Of a DNA stretch of 64,000 bases, positions 11,058-39,457 are shown piece by piece. Every line of letters starts with the position of its first letter. The first letter of the stretch is position 1. The stretch spans positions 5,602,999 through 5,666,998 of the forward strand of contig JASKMD010000031.1 of the NCBI GenBank assembly GCA_030144725.1, given 5' to 3'. The position numbers and the translations under genes are program-made. The notes beneath the pieces are model-generated. The model was not told the DNA's origin and ran no database searches. It was given only the letters and a program-made list of their open reading frames with translations. Source of the stretch: Haematococcus lacustris. Its lineage: Eukaryota; Chlorophyta; Chlorophyceae; Chlamydomonadales; Haematococcaceae.

Positions 11058-13849
11058 AGGCAGAGCCTTGCTTGTTAGCACGGCCACGGCGAGCGGAGCG
11101 GGGCAGGGGGCTGCTGCTGCTGGTAGGGACGAGGGAGGAGGTGCGGACGGGGGCCACCAGGAGGGGCACCCCCTCGACAGCTGCAAAGGCGGCAGGGTGT
11201 GACTCTGTGTTACACAATTTGGCTGACAAGGCAAGGGCTGTGAGGCCATGCTGCATGGGAGCCTGCCTTGTCCTTCAACAGCTGCTTCTGTGAATGTCAT
11301 GCTGGAGCAACACAGAGGTTGGCACACAAACAAGCATTGAAGGGTAGGCTGAGCCTGGTGCCTTGTAGCTGATTGTGAAGCTATGCTGCTACTGCTGCTG
11401 CGTGGGCTGCATGCCTGGCAGCTTGGGTGCTTACCTGGCGGGTGTGGGACCAGTTTGCTGGTGAGTGTCGCGTCGCATGCTTCTGCTGCTGCATCCGCCC
11501 TGTTCCCGCTCCCAGCAGCAGCCACACCTCCAGCACTAGCCCCCTCCCCAGATCCCTGTGGCATGTCAGCTTTGCCATCAGCTCCATCGTCCTCCACCAC
11601 AGCAGCAGAGCCAGAGGCCCCCCCTTCCTCACCCTTCTCCTCACCTCCCTCCTCAACATCCATGGTGGTTGCCTTCACTACACCTGCCCTGTTTTTGCTT
11701 GCTGACAGCCGTGTGCCAGTTCTGGTTGGCTTCACACCAGTGTTGCCACCCGCTGCTGCCTGACCTGGCCCAGCAGTAGTGCTGACATGTCGCATTGGGC
11801 TTTGAGGCCCTACCGCCTGGTTAGTGCCAGTCAAGGGTGAGCCGCCTGGTATAGCAGTGGGCAGCTGATTCCAGGGATCAGCAGCCAGCCGGGACCTCTT
11901 ACTGGGGGTGCCTTGACCAGGAGAGCCAGGCCTTTCCCCTCCCTGGGCTGTACCCGTAGCTGCTGCTGCTGCTGTGGTGGGGGCTGCTGCTCCTGCTGCA
12001 GTTACTCCCAGAGCAGTACCGCCAGGGCAGGGATCCCGGCTGCCTGCCTTGCTTGGGGAACTGATTGTGTCGTCTAGGCGAGCCGGGGGGCGCACGCGCC
12101 GTTTGCCAGGTCGGTCATGGCCATGAGCCCTGGGCCCTGGCTCCTCATCTGTGGTCTCAGGATCCTCTCCCTGATACTGAAGCTGGAAACGTAAGGGTGA
12201 AGGGGAGGGACAGGGGCACCAGTGTCAACAGGCCAGAGGTGTGGGAGGGTGGGAAAGCAAGGAACACAACTCCCGGCTTCAGCTGGTGCAGTGGTGGTAG
12301 AGCTAGGGGATGTGGCTCTGTGGCTGAGCTGGCCACTACAATGTGGCTGCCAGCTGCAAAGACCCCTAGTAACCGCCTTGTTCTGCTGCAGAGTCATGCT
12401 AGAAGTCAGCAGATTGACAACTAACCTGGTCCATGGAGGAGGCAAGCGCCAGCTGCATCAGAGCATCCACCCCTTCATGCAGCTCGCCACGTTGAGAGCT
12501 GCGCGGGTCTGTGCAGGAAACACAGCAACGCAGGCTCCTGACATGCAGGCAGCACGTACCTAGCCGTTGGTGAGGTCATGCACGTGGACTGCCAGTCCTA
12601 AGAGGCAGCTGGCGTCTTGGCCTGGTATCCATTGGCCAGCCCAGTACATACATGTATACACATAATGTAAAGTGACATACACCATTGCGGTCCCCATTGC
12701 AAGACAGCAGCTACTGCAGGTAGAGTAGGAGCTCACCCTCTTCATCATACAGCTTGCGACTTCGACGCTTGCGTGCCTCACTTGCATCAAGTGGCAGGGA
12801 GCCCTGCAGTGCAGTGCCGCACCTAGCCTAGGGTAGCACACCACTCTCGCCTTGTCTGACCTGAACTTGAGCAACTGAGGGGCAGCAGGGAATCACAGGC
12901 TTGTCACACAGCGCCCCTGAGCGCGCCTACCTTTGCCTTGCCCTTGGTTGAAGAGGGACTCGGCATGGTGCCTTTCAGCAATTCGAACCCCTTCAACGGG
13001 GTGCTACCACCACCTGGCTGTGACACTGCAGCTGGGGCGCCTGCTGGGCCATGTGCTGCTCTAGACGGGCTATGATTGCGAGGAGGTATGCCTCGCGTGC
13101 TGCGCACTGGCCTGCCACCTCCATTCGCCCCTTGCTGCAGGGACTCCTCCGCCTCTCCTTCACCAGCCTCGTTGCTGTCTGTCGCTGCACCAGTGGCCAC
13201 GCCTTGTTTTGCACTGCCAAGCTGCTCCTCGACAGGATCTGGTCCATCTGTTGCTGTGCTGCTGTCAGCCCTTGTGAGACACAAGTCAGGGGCGGATCTC
13301 CCTTGAGCAGTCTTGCCAGCTGTATCTGCTCCTTCCTCTTGCATCGCTGCTGTAGTGTGGAGGTTGGGGTCAGGCTCGACATCTGAGTTATCTCCACCCT
13401 GCACCTTGCAGCTAAGGAGTTGTGGTTGATGTGTGTGCCCATAAGTGCAGCTCGTGCACTTCAATCACCACACCTTCATGTTGTTGTAATGGTCTTTCAC
13501 CATTGCAATGAAAGCAATCTCCAGCTGTGGCTGGCTGGACAACTCTAGGAAAATCTGGTGCTTGCGCCACAATGCTTCACATGCTTCGGGTTGCCGAGCA
13601 GCAGCCTTGCTGACCTGCACATAACATAACATAGAGCTTGTATGTGGCAAGTGACTTTGCCTGTCTGCACCTGTATGTGTTAGTTTTACCAAAACAGATG
13701 CAGCTGTCTGTGCGTGGGTCTTCAAACTCATGATGACAGTCAGCGTCAGAATGCCATCCTTTGTCGCACACCTTGCTCCAGTTGCAGCCGTGCTGCTTGA
13801 AGGCGCGATAGAATTCGCGGAGGCCGGCATCGTCCCACAGCGCGCCCAT
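5804..13849 (-). CDS. ALY: ALWAYS EARLY / LIN9 homologue (MuvB-DREAM subunit)
   Basis: Nuclear scaffold of the MuvB/DREAM complex that regulates cell-cycle genes (family knowledge). Twelve exons, all phase-consistent: 13849-13772, 13614-13474, 13398-12931, 12803-12737, 12508-12426, 12182-11435, 11180-10417, 10023-9476, 9269-9108, 8720-8210, 8017-7886, 7369-5804 (about 1755 aa). Exons 1-2 encode a SANT/Myb-like segment (LREFYRAFKQHGCNWSK...MVKDHYNNMK), as in plant ALY. Exon 8 holds the DIRP domain (VYEWLYPAIDRSWFMRNELE...RGEWSLLRSAFGRPRRLS). Exons 9-10 hold the following Tudor-like block (RPLTVGQQVVARHPVTRQLHDG). Exon 12 carries the conserved ALY C-terminal helix block (ELDVLVTSCLALICAI). The linkers are unusually long, with Ala/Gln/Gly runs. 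The start is the only ATG that fits just before the SANT segment. The gene is head-to-head with MCM3. Confidence 0.88.
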
Positions 13850-14579
13850 GCTGCTGCCTCAGGCTTAGCTGCTGCAGACCATGAACAAGGAGCAGGTGCA
13901 ACAAGACATAAGCTGCCAAGCTGCGGCTCCACTTGCGGACCAAGCAGCCATCTACAGCGCTGCACCCCATCTGAAGCGTCGTCTGCAGCGCTACTACAAT
14001 TGCGCATTCTGACGCCCGACAACGCTGGCAGCTTGACAGGACGCTTTCACGCCCTAGGGTGGGTGCTGGCGCTAAGCAAGCACTACTTCGGCACGCCAGA
14101 AGTAACGCAATTCACTGTGAAGCTTGCTCTACGCAGCCCACACCTGTCGTGGTCTATGCTTAGTGGGGGCTATTGGCTGGGGCACAACGCTCCAGCATTT
14201 AGCATACCGCTCCCAGCGAATTGGAACTCCTGGCATCTGCGTGAGGCGTTTGGTGCTAAGGTAGGGAAAAATCACTCAGGCCCTTGCGTGGTCGTGGGTG
14301 GACTGCGACTTGCGAGACACACATTGAGCTGTCTGTCCAAACACAAAATAGGGCACTATCTGTCGCCGTCTGTGTTTTTGTGCCTCCCCCCCGCCCCGCT
14401 CCAAATTTCAGGCCGGTAGCTTAATCTACGCTGGGCGCCACGTTGCGCGTTCGCGCGCATCGGTGAGCCTGCGCTCCACAAAGTTACGAGGTTTTCCGTT
14501 TTTTTCGGCCAGGGCCCCCCGCACGGGCCTACCGGCCGTGCGCCCTCGCCCGCACCGCCCTGCTGGGATGATAGGGAAG
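13850..14579. promoter_or_regulatory. ALY-side part of the ALY/MCM3 divergent spacer
   Basis: No coding domain is visible. This stretch must hold the 5' UTR and promoter of the minus-strand ALY gene. No TATA box or clear E2F consensus could be picked out by eye. A C-rich run at about 14385-14400 and a GCGC-rich patch at 14430-14465 mark the approach to the Fanzor relic. Confidence 0.4.
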
Positions 14580-15228
14580 CTGCTTGGTTTCTCATGCGTA
14601 GAGCAGGTAAGGTGTTGCTGAGAGAGCTCAAAGACTTTGAGGGCTGCCCCTAAGGCCCTATGGATTGGGACACCAACCCGTGCCTCAACAAGCGCATTGG
14701 GGAGGGCTGCTACTTTGGCCTCTTGTTCACTTGCTGCTGCTGCCTCATTGACCAGCTTGTAGCCTTGCTGGTACTCTTTGCCAATTGGCACAGCTCCAGC
14801 GGGCGCCACCTGCTCTCCACATTGCGCTGCATGTTCAGCGCTGCATTGCAGTCCCTGTCCAGCCACCTGCCTGGCTGTGGTGCTGGCTTGGCTTTGGCAG
14901 CCTTGCCCTTGGCCTCAACTGCCTCCTCAGTCTTGGTGCGCTTGCTGCGAATGGCTGGCGGGGGAGTGCTGGGCCGTGGCTCTGAGGCTGCTGCCGGTGT
15001 GGCTTCCTGGTTACTGCATGGGGCCTGTGGGGGCTTGCGGCACATCAGGCCCCGCACTGGCAGGAGTATTTGCATGAACACTACCAACCCCATGTTGGGG
15101 CGGCATGAGTGCAACGTCGATGCACCCATCCAACTTATGGCTAGGCCTCGCGGCCTTAAGGCCAGGCACCTACTTCGGGTGATGAACCCACAGTAGGTGC
15201 AGTGATCATCGGTCGGATGGAGAACCAC
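14580..15228 (-). pseudogene. Fanzor/TnpB-like 3' fragment (relic 2)
   Basis: The minus-strand frame contains a degenerate CTYCGF zinc-ribbon-like piece, VRGLMC, a Pro/Lys-rich linker and GRWLDRDCNAALNMQR followed by WRPLELC. It is nearly identical in this segment to the relic at 5228-5791. The reading frame then breaks: a segment containing GKEYQQGYKLVN continues in another frame. It has inserted between the ALY and MCM3 promoters. The stretch at 15071-15100 is shared with the hairpin element at 973-1162. Catalytic motifs I and II are missing, so it is inactive. Confidence 0.7.
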
Positions 15229-15511
15229 GCAACCATATCAGCGTGTCTACTCACAGTTGCCACACTCATTTGCATCTGGTTCCAGGACGACCTCCGCGCA
15301 CCACGCCTCATGCTCCACCCTGCGCCAGCCCTGGGCTCTCATCTATCCATGTTACTCTTTTTGCTTTGCTCAAGCCACTACTGCGCTCTCTGCCTAGCTT
15401 GAAACTCTCACATCGTGCACGTCTTCCGGCTCCGCAGAGCTTAGGGGCATTACATTCGTATTCAAATCACGTCAATTTGACTGTTCAGTGCTCCTGAAGG
15501 ACTTCCTTGCA
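15229..15511 (+). promoter_or_regulatory. MCM3 upstream region / 5' UTR
   Basis: These 283 bp lie between the Fanzor relic and the MCM3 start codon. No open domain and no TATA box are seen. An earlier in-frame GTG at 15488 is not needed, because the ATG at 15512 begins the conserved N-terminus. Confidence 0.4.
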
Positions 15512-21406
<5,895 letters not shown>

Positions 21407-22839
21407 TTGCAGTATGGGGCACATGATAACACACGATTAACTAATTGTCTCACATGCGGCATGCATGCACCGTCATAGCATGCCGCATGTTGCAGGGCTA
21501 GGTGTGATAGACGATGGGCGAATGGGGTCAGTAACTGCATTGCATGCGTCAGGCGACACATGGCTCACAACAGGAGCATTGCATGCGTCAGGCGACACAG
21601 GCGACACATGGCTCACAACAGGACTCTGTAGGAAGTCAAGGCAGGAAGTAGCTATGGGCCACGCTTTCCCATGGTTTGGGTGCCGTGGTCTTGATGCAAG
21701 CATAGGAATGTAGTGTCACGTTTAATCAGTATTGCCCGTGGGGTTCTGCCGCCATGGTGAAGGCTACAGATCCCCAGCCTCGCCTGTAATAACTTTGGTC
21801 ACTGTCACACAAGTGATGAAGGTGACCTTGACGATGGACGATCTCTATTACAACTCTGTTGCTCGCAACTTTGACCTTTCAAACTTCTGCTCTTACTCTG
21901 GTCTCGTGAGTCATGCATTGTGGACCACCAGTCATCACTCCATAGCCACTCCCCACCTCGCTGCACACTCCTCTCACCGCCATGCCACCCAGGGCTGCTG
22001 AGGGTAACAAACTGGCCCTGAATGGACAGCAATACCGCATCTTCATACCCCTTCACAATGTCACTAGCACACTCCCAGTAACAGCAGCCCTCCCAATAGC
22101 CGTGCAGTCACTCCCATACACACTGCGGTGCATGGTAGCCAGGACCAAATTCCTCCAACGTGAAGAGATCTCCTGCAAGGGTGTTGGCCTGTGGGTAATC
22201 TCCCTCCACTTGCAGACCACTGCGTCCATGGGACGCGCTTGACAGCTGCAAACCCATCCCTGGTGGGGCACTGGAGGGGGCCCTCACAGCCCTATGCAGT
22301 CAGTGCCCCTGTCCAGGACCAGTGTTGAGATCCCTGCTGTGAGCTGACTGCGCCAACACATAACACCACCCACCCCTGCCGTTTAGTCTCAAGGGCAAGG
22401 GCTGGACAAACAGGCAGTGGGGCAAGGGGGAAGAAGCAGTCATTGAACTGCTGACGGCTGAAGCGTTGTGGAGAGCGTCCAGGCGACTCCTAGGCCCCCT
22501 GCAGCTGCAGCTGCCAGACTGCCCACCAAGCCTTGCCAACCAGCACTCCCAAGGAAGCTGCCCTTGGCCAGCGTGTGGACCCGCTTCCCACCACCCCAGC
22601 AATCACCACTGGACGTGAGCAGGTGCACACTGCAGCTGGACATCACAGACTGCCCCAACCACCTGCAACCATACGCTGCTAGGCCTCGCCCCTCTCAACC
22701 ACCTCTGAGCTGTGACCCTCTAAGCTCAACCACCTCCAACCACCTCACTGCAGGACCCCAGCCTGTGAAGCAACTTCTGCATCCCTGCAGGCCGTGTCCA
22801 CCCTGGGGAAGGTGGCTGTGTGGGTGCTGGCCAGCGGGG
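21407..22839. other. convergent 3' region of MCM3 and the ABC1 kinase
   Basis: No gene domain is visible. TGTAA, the usual polyadenylation signal of volvocalean algae, occurs at about 21785 on the plus strand, suiting MCM3. TTACA (minus-strand TGTAA) occurs at about 21848-21852 and could end the ABC1 kinase transcript. A short tandem duplication of a GCATGCGTCAGGCGACACA unit lies at about 21541-21620. The plus-strand open frames around 22468-22857 are judged spurious. Confidence 0.5.
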
Positions 22840-33196
<10,357 letters not shown>

Positions 33197-33972
33197 TCCC
33201 AAGCGCTAGGTGCGGATCGACAAGGGCGGTGTCAGATAGCCTTGCACAATAGCTGAAGATGACCTATAACACAAAAGGAACTGAGGTGCGCAGAATGTGC
33301 GGCTACGGGGAAAAGAGATGGATTTCGCGGCTTGATGTCGTTGCAGCGGACACTAAAGAAGAACGCAAAGCCGCGCCTACACCAAAGAGCTGCTGCAGGA
33401 AATCCGGACGGGTGTGACGCTTTTGCGATTCTGGCGCATGTTCACCTCAAGGTTTTCACTGTTGTTGATGCAGCTATACACATTGTACCTCATGAATTAA
33501 CGTAGTCTGAGAAGGAGAGTATTTTCAAGCTCGCGGCTCCATGCCTCAGTCTCCCTGCCTCAGTCCTTGCTACAAGAAGTCAGCCAGCTACAACAAGCTA
33601 ACCGTACCATGAAATACCGAACCCCTTGTGAAGGGGATGTATTTGATCAAGTTATACTGAAGCTCGTGCTAGCAATCGAGGCACGCACACCAGATACGCA
33701 GAGCTGGAGAGTGTGACATTGGCAGAGAGAGAACAGTACCAATTACAGCAATGGTCTCGAAGCCTTTGTTCGAGTGCAATTCTTGCTTCACTTTAGAGTG
33801 GTTTATTGTTCTGTAGGGTCAAATAGCTGTTAGCAGCATGTTCATGCAAAGCATACCATGCAGTATACATAATAAACCTTACGATCACGAGAGCACTCCT
33901 GCTCACCCCACGAGAGCACTCCTGCTCACCCCTGCTGATCCAACGAAGCTGCGTCTTACGACCCGCCTCTAC
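33197..33972. other. intergenic: ABC1K promoter and glycosylase 3' end
   Basis: No gene is seen. TTACA at about 33743-33747 (TGTAA on the minus strand) is a candidate polyadenylation signal about 230 bp after the glycosylase stop. The A/T-richer stretch at 33240-33700 should contain the ABC1K 5' UTR and promoter. A short direct repeat (gagagcactcctgctcacccc) occurs twice at about 33889-33927. Confidence 0.45.
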
Positions 33973-36900
33973 CTATGTGGACGCCACAAGCTTGCGGCTT
34001 CGCTTTGGCCTTTGCTTCACGGCGATGAGCTTTTCCGTGTCGTCATCCGCCAGCGCCACGTGCTCAACAGCGCGGTTCTCACCAGCCGCTGCTTTCTCTA
34101 GCGCGGCATCCTGTGCGCATTATGTAACAAACAACCTAGCATCCTTTACGCCTAGCCTGTCTTCGCCAGGGAGACAAGGGGATAGGCAAGCAAGCGGGCA
34201 GGCGAGCGAGTAGTCGGGTAGGTGAGCAGGCGGGCAGGCGAGCGCGTAGTCGGGCGAGCGAGCAGGCGGGCAAGCGAGCGATCAGGCAGGCAGGGTTGCG
34301 GGAGTGCGCTGCTGCCCTCACCCAAACTCCTCCACCCACCTTTGCCGACACCATGTCCTGCACCAGCCACGCCGTGCCCGGCTGCACCTGTGGCTGGCTC
34401 CCCTCCTGGCCCCCCGCCTCTTGCGCCTGACCCACCCCATTGCCCCACTGTGGTGATGTCTCCGCCCCTGCGCTTCCCCTGGCCCTTGGCTGTCCACCCA
34501 GCCCGCCTGCCCGGCCCCCAGCCTCCAGCCCAGCACCAGGTGCAGCCAGCCTGTCCAGGCCCTTCCAGCCCTGCAGCCTCCCAATGCCCAGGCTGGAGGC
34601 CGGCACCCCCAGGGCTGCTGCCAGGCTGGCCTCTGCCTGGTCCAACCCATCCTCTGACCCTGACTCTCCCTCAACCTCCAGCACCGTTGATGGCCCAGGG
34701 CCAGGGCTGGGGCCAGGGCTGGTCAGGGGGCTGGGGTCGGGGTTTGGGTTGGGGGTAGCACCAGCCTCAGCAGCCAGGGCATCAGCTGCAGCAGGGGCTG
34801 TCCCGGCGGCAGCCTTTCTCTTGCGGGGTGGGGTGGGGGTGGTGGGGGAGGGGGCAGGGGAGGGGGCGGTGGTGGTGGTGGTGGTGGTGGCGGGGCCAGA
34901 GCGTTGAAGGGCTGGCAGCACTGCAGCCAGGCTGGCCACCAGCTGTGCCTTGTTGCCGCGGGTGGCCATGTTCAGGTCCAGGAGGCGGGCCTGGCAACGG
35001 TGCAGGGAGTGAGGGCGGGGAAGGCAGGAGGAAGGGAGGCGAGATGGATGGAGGAGGGGGGTCGGTGATGTTGGGAGGAGGTGGGAGAGGCAGATCACTT
35101 CCAGCCCCAGCCCCAGCCCCAGCCCCAGCCCCAGCCCCAGCCCCAGCCCCAGCCCCAGCCCCAGCCCCAGCCCCAGCCCCAGCCCCAGCCCCAGCCCCAG
35201 CCCCAGCGAGCAGCAATGTTAAGGCAGCAGCGCGCGCGAGGGGGCAGCAGGGCAGGCACCCACGCCCAAGGCTGATCCCATAGAGGGTCACACATGGAGC
35301 CCATGACCCCTGAGACAGGACCCCTCCCTTCCACCCCTCCTCCTACCCCCCTGGCCCGCCCTCCCCCGCTGGCAGGCACCCACCCTGGCCCCCCCTCCCC
35401 TGGGCCCCCTCCTGCGCCCACCTTGAGCTGCGCCACAGTCATTTTGTGAGGGTCGAGCGCCTGGCTGTCCTCGTCATCTGGGGCGCAGTGCGACGTGAAC
35501 AGGCGGGGGGCGGCAGCAGCAGCCAGGGCCTGGCGCCTGACAGGGCTGAGCAGGGCCAGCGCCTGCAGCCACACACACACAGGCCCCCCCACCCCCTCCT
35601 CCTCCTCCCATGCTGCCGCACCGCTCACCGGCAACACCCTGATTGAGGTTCATATCACCCCAGCACCCACTGCCCCTGCAGCACCCACTGCCCAGCACCT
35701 CCCTTTGCTCTGCACTCCCAATGTGTGAGGAGGAGGAGGAGGAGGAGGAGGATACGAATGAAACTAACGAAACAGAACCCTTGCATGTCCTAAACAGGCT
35801 CTACTGGGCAGGCGCCCCTGTTGCCACAAGCCCCCCAAGCTGCCCGGCATGCTGCAAGCAGGGGACATTCCAGAGGGCAGCCAGCCAGCCAGCCAGCCAG
35901 CCAAGCAGCACGTCAGGCTGTAACGCCCAGAGGAACAAAACGCCCAGGGGGCAGCCAGCCAGCCCAGGCGACAGGGTCCAGCGCATCTGCCCAGCCCACC
36001 TGCTCAACCGCCTCCCCCCCCGCGCCCCCCGCCCCGCTGCCGTCAGCCTGGCCCTGCACCAGGGGCTGGCAGCGCTCGCAGCAGTACACAGTGCGCGCGG
36101 CCATGCTCCAGCTGCGCACCGCGCCCTTGCACCGCCCGCACTGCTTCTGGTTGTAGATGTACCTGCCCACAGGGAGGAAGGGGGAGCAACGTGGCCAGGG
36201 GGAGGGCCAGGGGGGGGGCCAGGGGGGCGGCCAGGGGGGGGCCAGGGGGGGGCCAGGGGGGGGCCAGGGGGGGGGCCAGGGGGGGGGCCAGGGGGGGGGG
36301 CCAGGGGGGCGGCCAGGGGGGGGCCAGGGGGGAGGGCCAAGTGGGGGGCTGGGGCTGGGGGACAAGACAAGCACATGTCCATGGATGAGAATTAGGTTCA
36401 GCCCTGCCCCTGCCCCTGCCCCTGCCCCTGCCCCAGCCCCTCCCCTGCTTTGTGGCTCTGGTGGCCAGCAGCGAGTGAGTCGCACGCTGGCCATGACATG
36501 GTGGTGGTTGGCAGTGGTGGTTGAGGGGGTTGGTGGTTGAGGGTGGGTGGGTGTGAGGCTGTGCTGACCTGCGAGTCCAGGGTTTGCCCAGCAGCAGCGC
36601 CTCCTCAGGGTCCACTGTCAGTATGGAGCCGGACACAAAGCCCCGCTGCAGGCAGCAGGCAGGCAGCAGGCAGGCAGGCAGGTAGCAGGCAGTCAGGCCG
36701 GCAGGCAGGCAGCAGGCTGCTGGGTGAGCATGTGAGCGTGCAGGAAGGAAAACAAACAGCAGGCACGCTTGCAGACCATACAGCAACCTGTCAGTCAGGC
36801 AGGCAGGCAGGCAGGTGCTGGGGGCGTGGATGGATCCTAGGATCCGAAGAGCTCACCTCCTGCCTGTTTTGCCCTTGCCCCGCCCCTCACCCCTCCTGGC

Positions 36901-39426
36901 TGTCACCTGCACCAGTATTGCTTTGCACCCTTACCCTTTTCTCCCCCCACAACTCCTGCCCACCCCCTGCCCACCCCCTGCCCACCCCTAGCCTGTGTCA
37001 CCTGCAGCAGTGTGACGGAGTGGAACCACAGCGCCTCAAACTGTGCGCGGGTGCAGCTGCTTGACGGCAGCTCCGGGTGCACCCCTGCCTGCAGCTCAGC
37101 CCACCAGGCAGCCCCCCCGCCCCCCCTCCTTAGGCCACCCCCACAGGAGGTGGGCTGCACCTCACCCTGCCGATGCAGTCAAAGCTAGGCAGCGGAGGCA
37201 CTGCGGTGTGCCTGACCATTGCAGCCTATGCAGCCACACTCAGGCGACGGGGGCAACAGGGGCAGCTGGTGTGCATGTTGTGCTGTTTGCCGTGTGGGAT
37301 GGGGCAATGACGTGGGGTGGAACGGAACGCAGCCGGTACTGAGTGCCCCTAAAGAGTGCCCCACTGACGCTGACACTGATATGGCACTGACGCTGACACT
37401 GACGCTGACGCTGACACTGATATGGCGCTGACGCTGACGCTGACACTGATATGGCACTGGCACTGGCACTGGCACTGACGCTGACGCTGACGCTGACACT
37501 GACGCTGATACTGGCAGGTGGAGCAGGACACAGCTGGAACCATGTCACGCTTTCAATGTGCTGCCAAGGTGTTGGCAACACATTAGTTGAGAGCAGGAAG
37601 GGGCTGGGGTGGCTGGGCAGTGGGTGATGCCAAGGCTACGGAGTGTTGACAAGCTGTTGCCAGGTTGTTGACACTTCAATGCCAGCAATCCATGTGGGGT
37701 GGTGCTAGGCCCTTACCCTGATGGAAGGCTGCTAGGCACAGCCAGACAATCAGAGTAAGCCTGCCCCATCACTGGCAATGCAAGGCTGTCAGGCAAGCCC
37801 CCGGCACAGCCAACAGAAAACCACCCTCCAGGGGTGCAGGGAGGAGATCAGATCAGATCAGTCCAGATCAGATCAGATCAGATCAGCAGGGAGTCGATCA
37901 GGCATACAGACACCACCACTGCCATGTTAGCTGGGGTGGAGGCGCAGTGCAGCAGCACCCACCTTGAACAGGATCTCTGCGCGGTAGATGTTGCCAATGC
38001 CCGCCACCAGCTCCTGGCTCATCAGCACCAGGCCAACAGGCTTGCGCGACCTTTGCATGGACTGCCACAACACCTGCGGCCGCGCCCACCAGGGCCTCAG
38101 AGCCCCGACCCCTGATCCTGAACACTGTGAAACCCAGGTCACGTCCACATAGTGGCCCCTGGGTTGCAGCTGTGTCAGAGCTGACCCCCGACGCCCCCCT
38201 ATCCTCTGCCCTGCTGCTACCTCCTAGGCAGGCTGCCAGGCTCCCCTATTGCTTTCATCAGTGCAGGGCAACCTAGGCACCTGGCTGTATGTGTGGCCGG
38301 GTTGGGGCGGATTCAGGCCTCAGACCAGGCCCAGCTAGTGGAACAGAGCCCGCCCCCGCCCCCCTTGTACTAAACTGCCCTGGCCCTGGCCCTGGCCCTG
38401 GCCCTGGCCCTGGCCCTGGCCCTGGCCCTGGCCCTGGCCCTGGCCCCTCCCCCCCTCCCCCACCTCCTTGTCAGCGTCTTCCCTCAGGGGGTCTGGCCCC
38501 AGCTTTGCAGCCCAGTGGCTGTACATGTCCAGGCCGCCCCAGTCCACTGTCATGGCGCTCAGGTGGGCCACCAGGCCTAGGCCACTGCGCTCAGGGCAGG
38601 CAGGACATGCAGCCACATGCAGGCGCATGCAGGCATTGCTGGACACGGGCTCAATGACTGGGCCATGGCAGTGCAGTGCAGGGCAGGGCAGGGCACATCA
38701 CAGCTGCTCCAGCAGGTACGGCAGCAGCAGCAGTAACAGCTAATACCCTTCAAGCCGCCGTAGATCGCCACCAGCCTTAAGGCAAGCAGCGTGGTGAGCT
38801 GGTCAGCAGCACAGTGGGAGCTGCAGCTGGTGAGCATCACCTGCTTCATGCCACAGCTCATCCCCCTCTCTTCTCTCCCCCCTCTCCTCCTCCCCCCTCC
38901 TCCTTCCCCCTTCCCCTCTTTCCCCTCCTGCCTCCCCTCCCCTACTTATCGACGTCAAGGCTCACCACCTGGCCCGGCATCTGGCCCCGGCCCCGGCCCC
39001 TGCCCCCTCCCCCCTTCCCCCTCAGCCTCCACACCTGCCTGTGACTCAGCTCTAGCCGGGTGGTGGGGGTGGGCTCTGGCCCCGGCAGCGCATGCACCTT
39101 GAAGGCCCCAGACATGCCAAAGTGAACCCGCATCACCACCACATCCCCCCCCGTCCCTGCGCCCCCCGCCCCCTCCCCCTCCCCCCTCAGCCCGGCCTCC
39201 TGCCCAGAGGAGGGTCCCAGTCCATGGCTCTGGCCTGCCTCTGGCTTGACCCCTCCTGGTGCATCTCCCCCCAAGACCTCTGGCAGCCTGCTGGCAGGGG
39301 GGTCCAGCGGAGCTGCACTGGCTGGGCTGTTCCGCTTCTTGCGACCTGCTCGGGTCGGGGGGGCTTGGCCAGGTGTATAGGGTGGTGACGCCCTTACCGC
39401 CCCACCTGTGCCTGACTCACTGCCGC

Positions 39427-39457
<31 letters not shown>

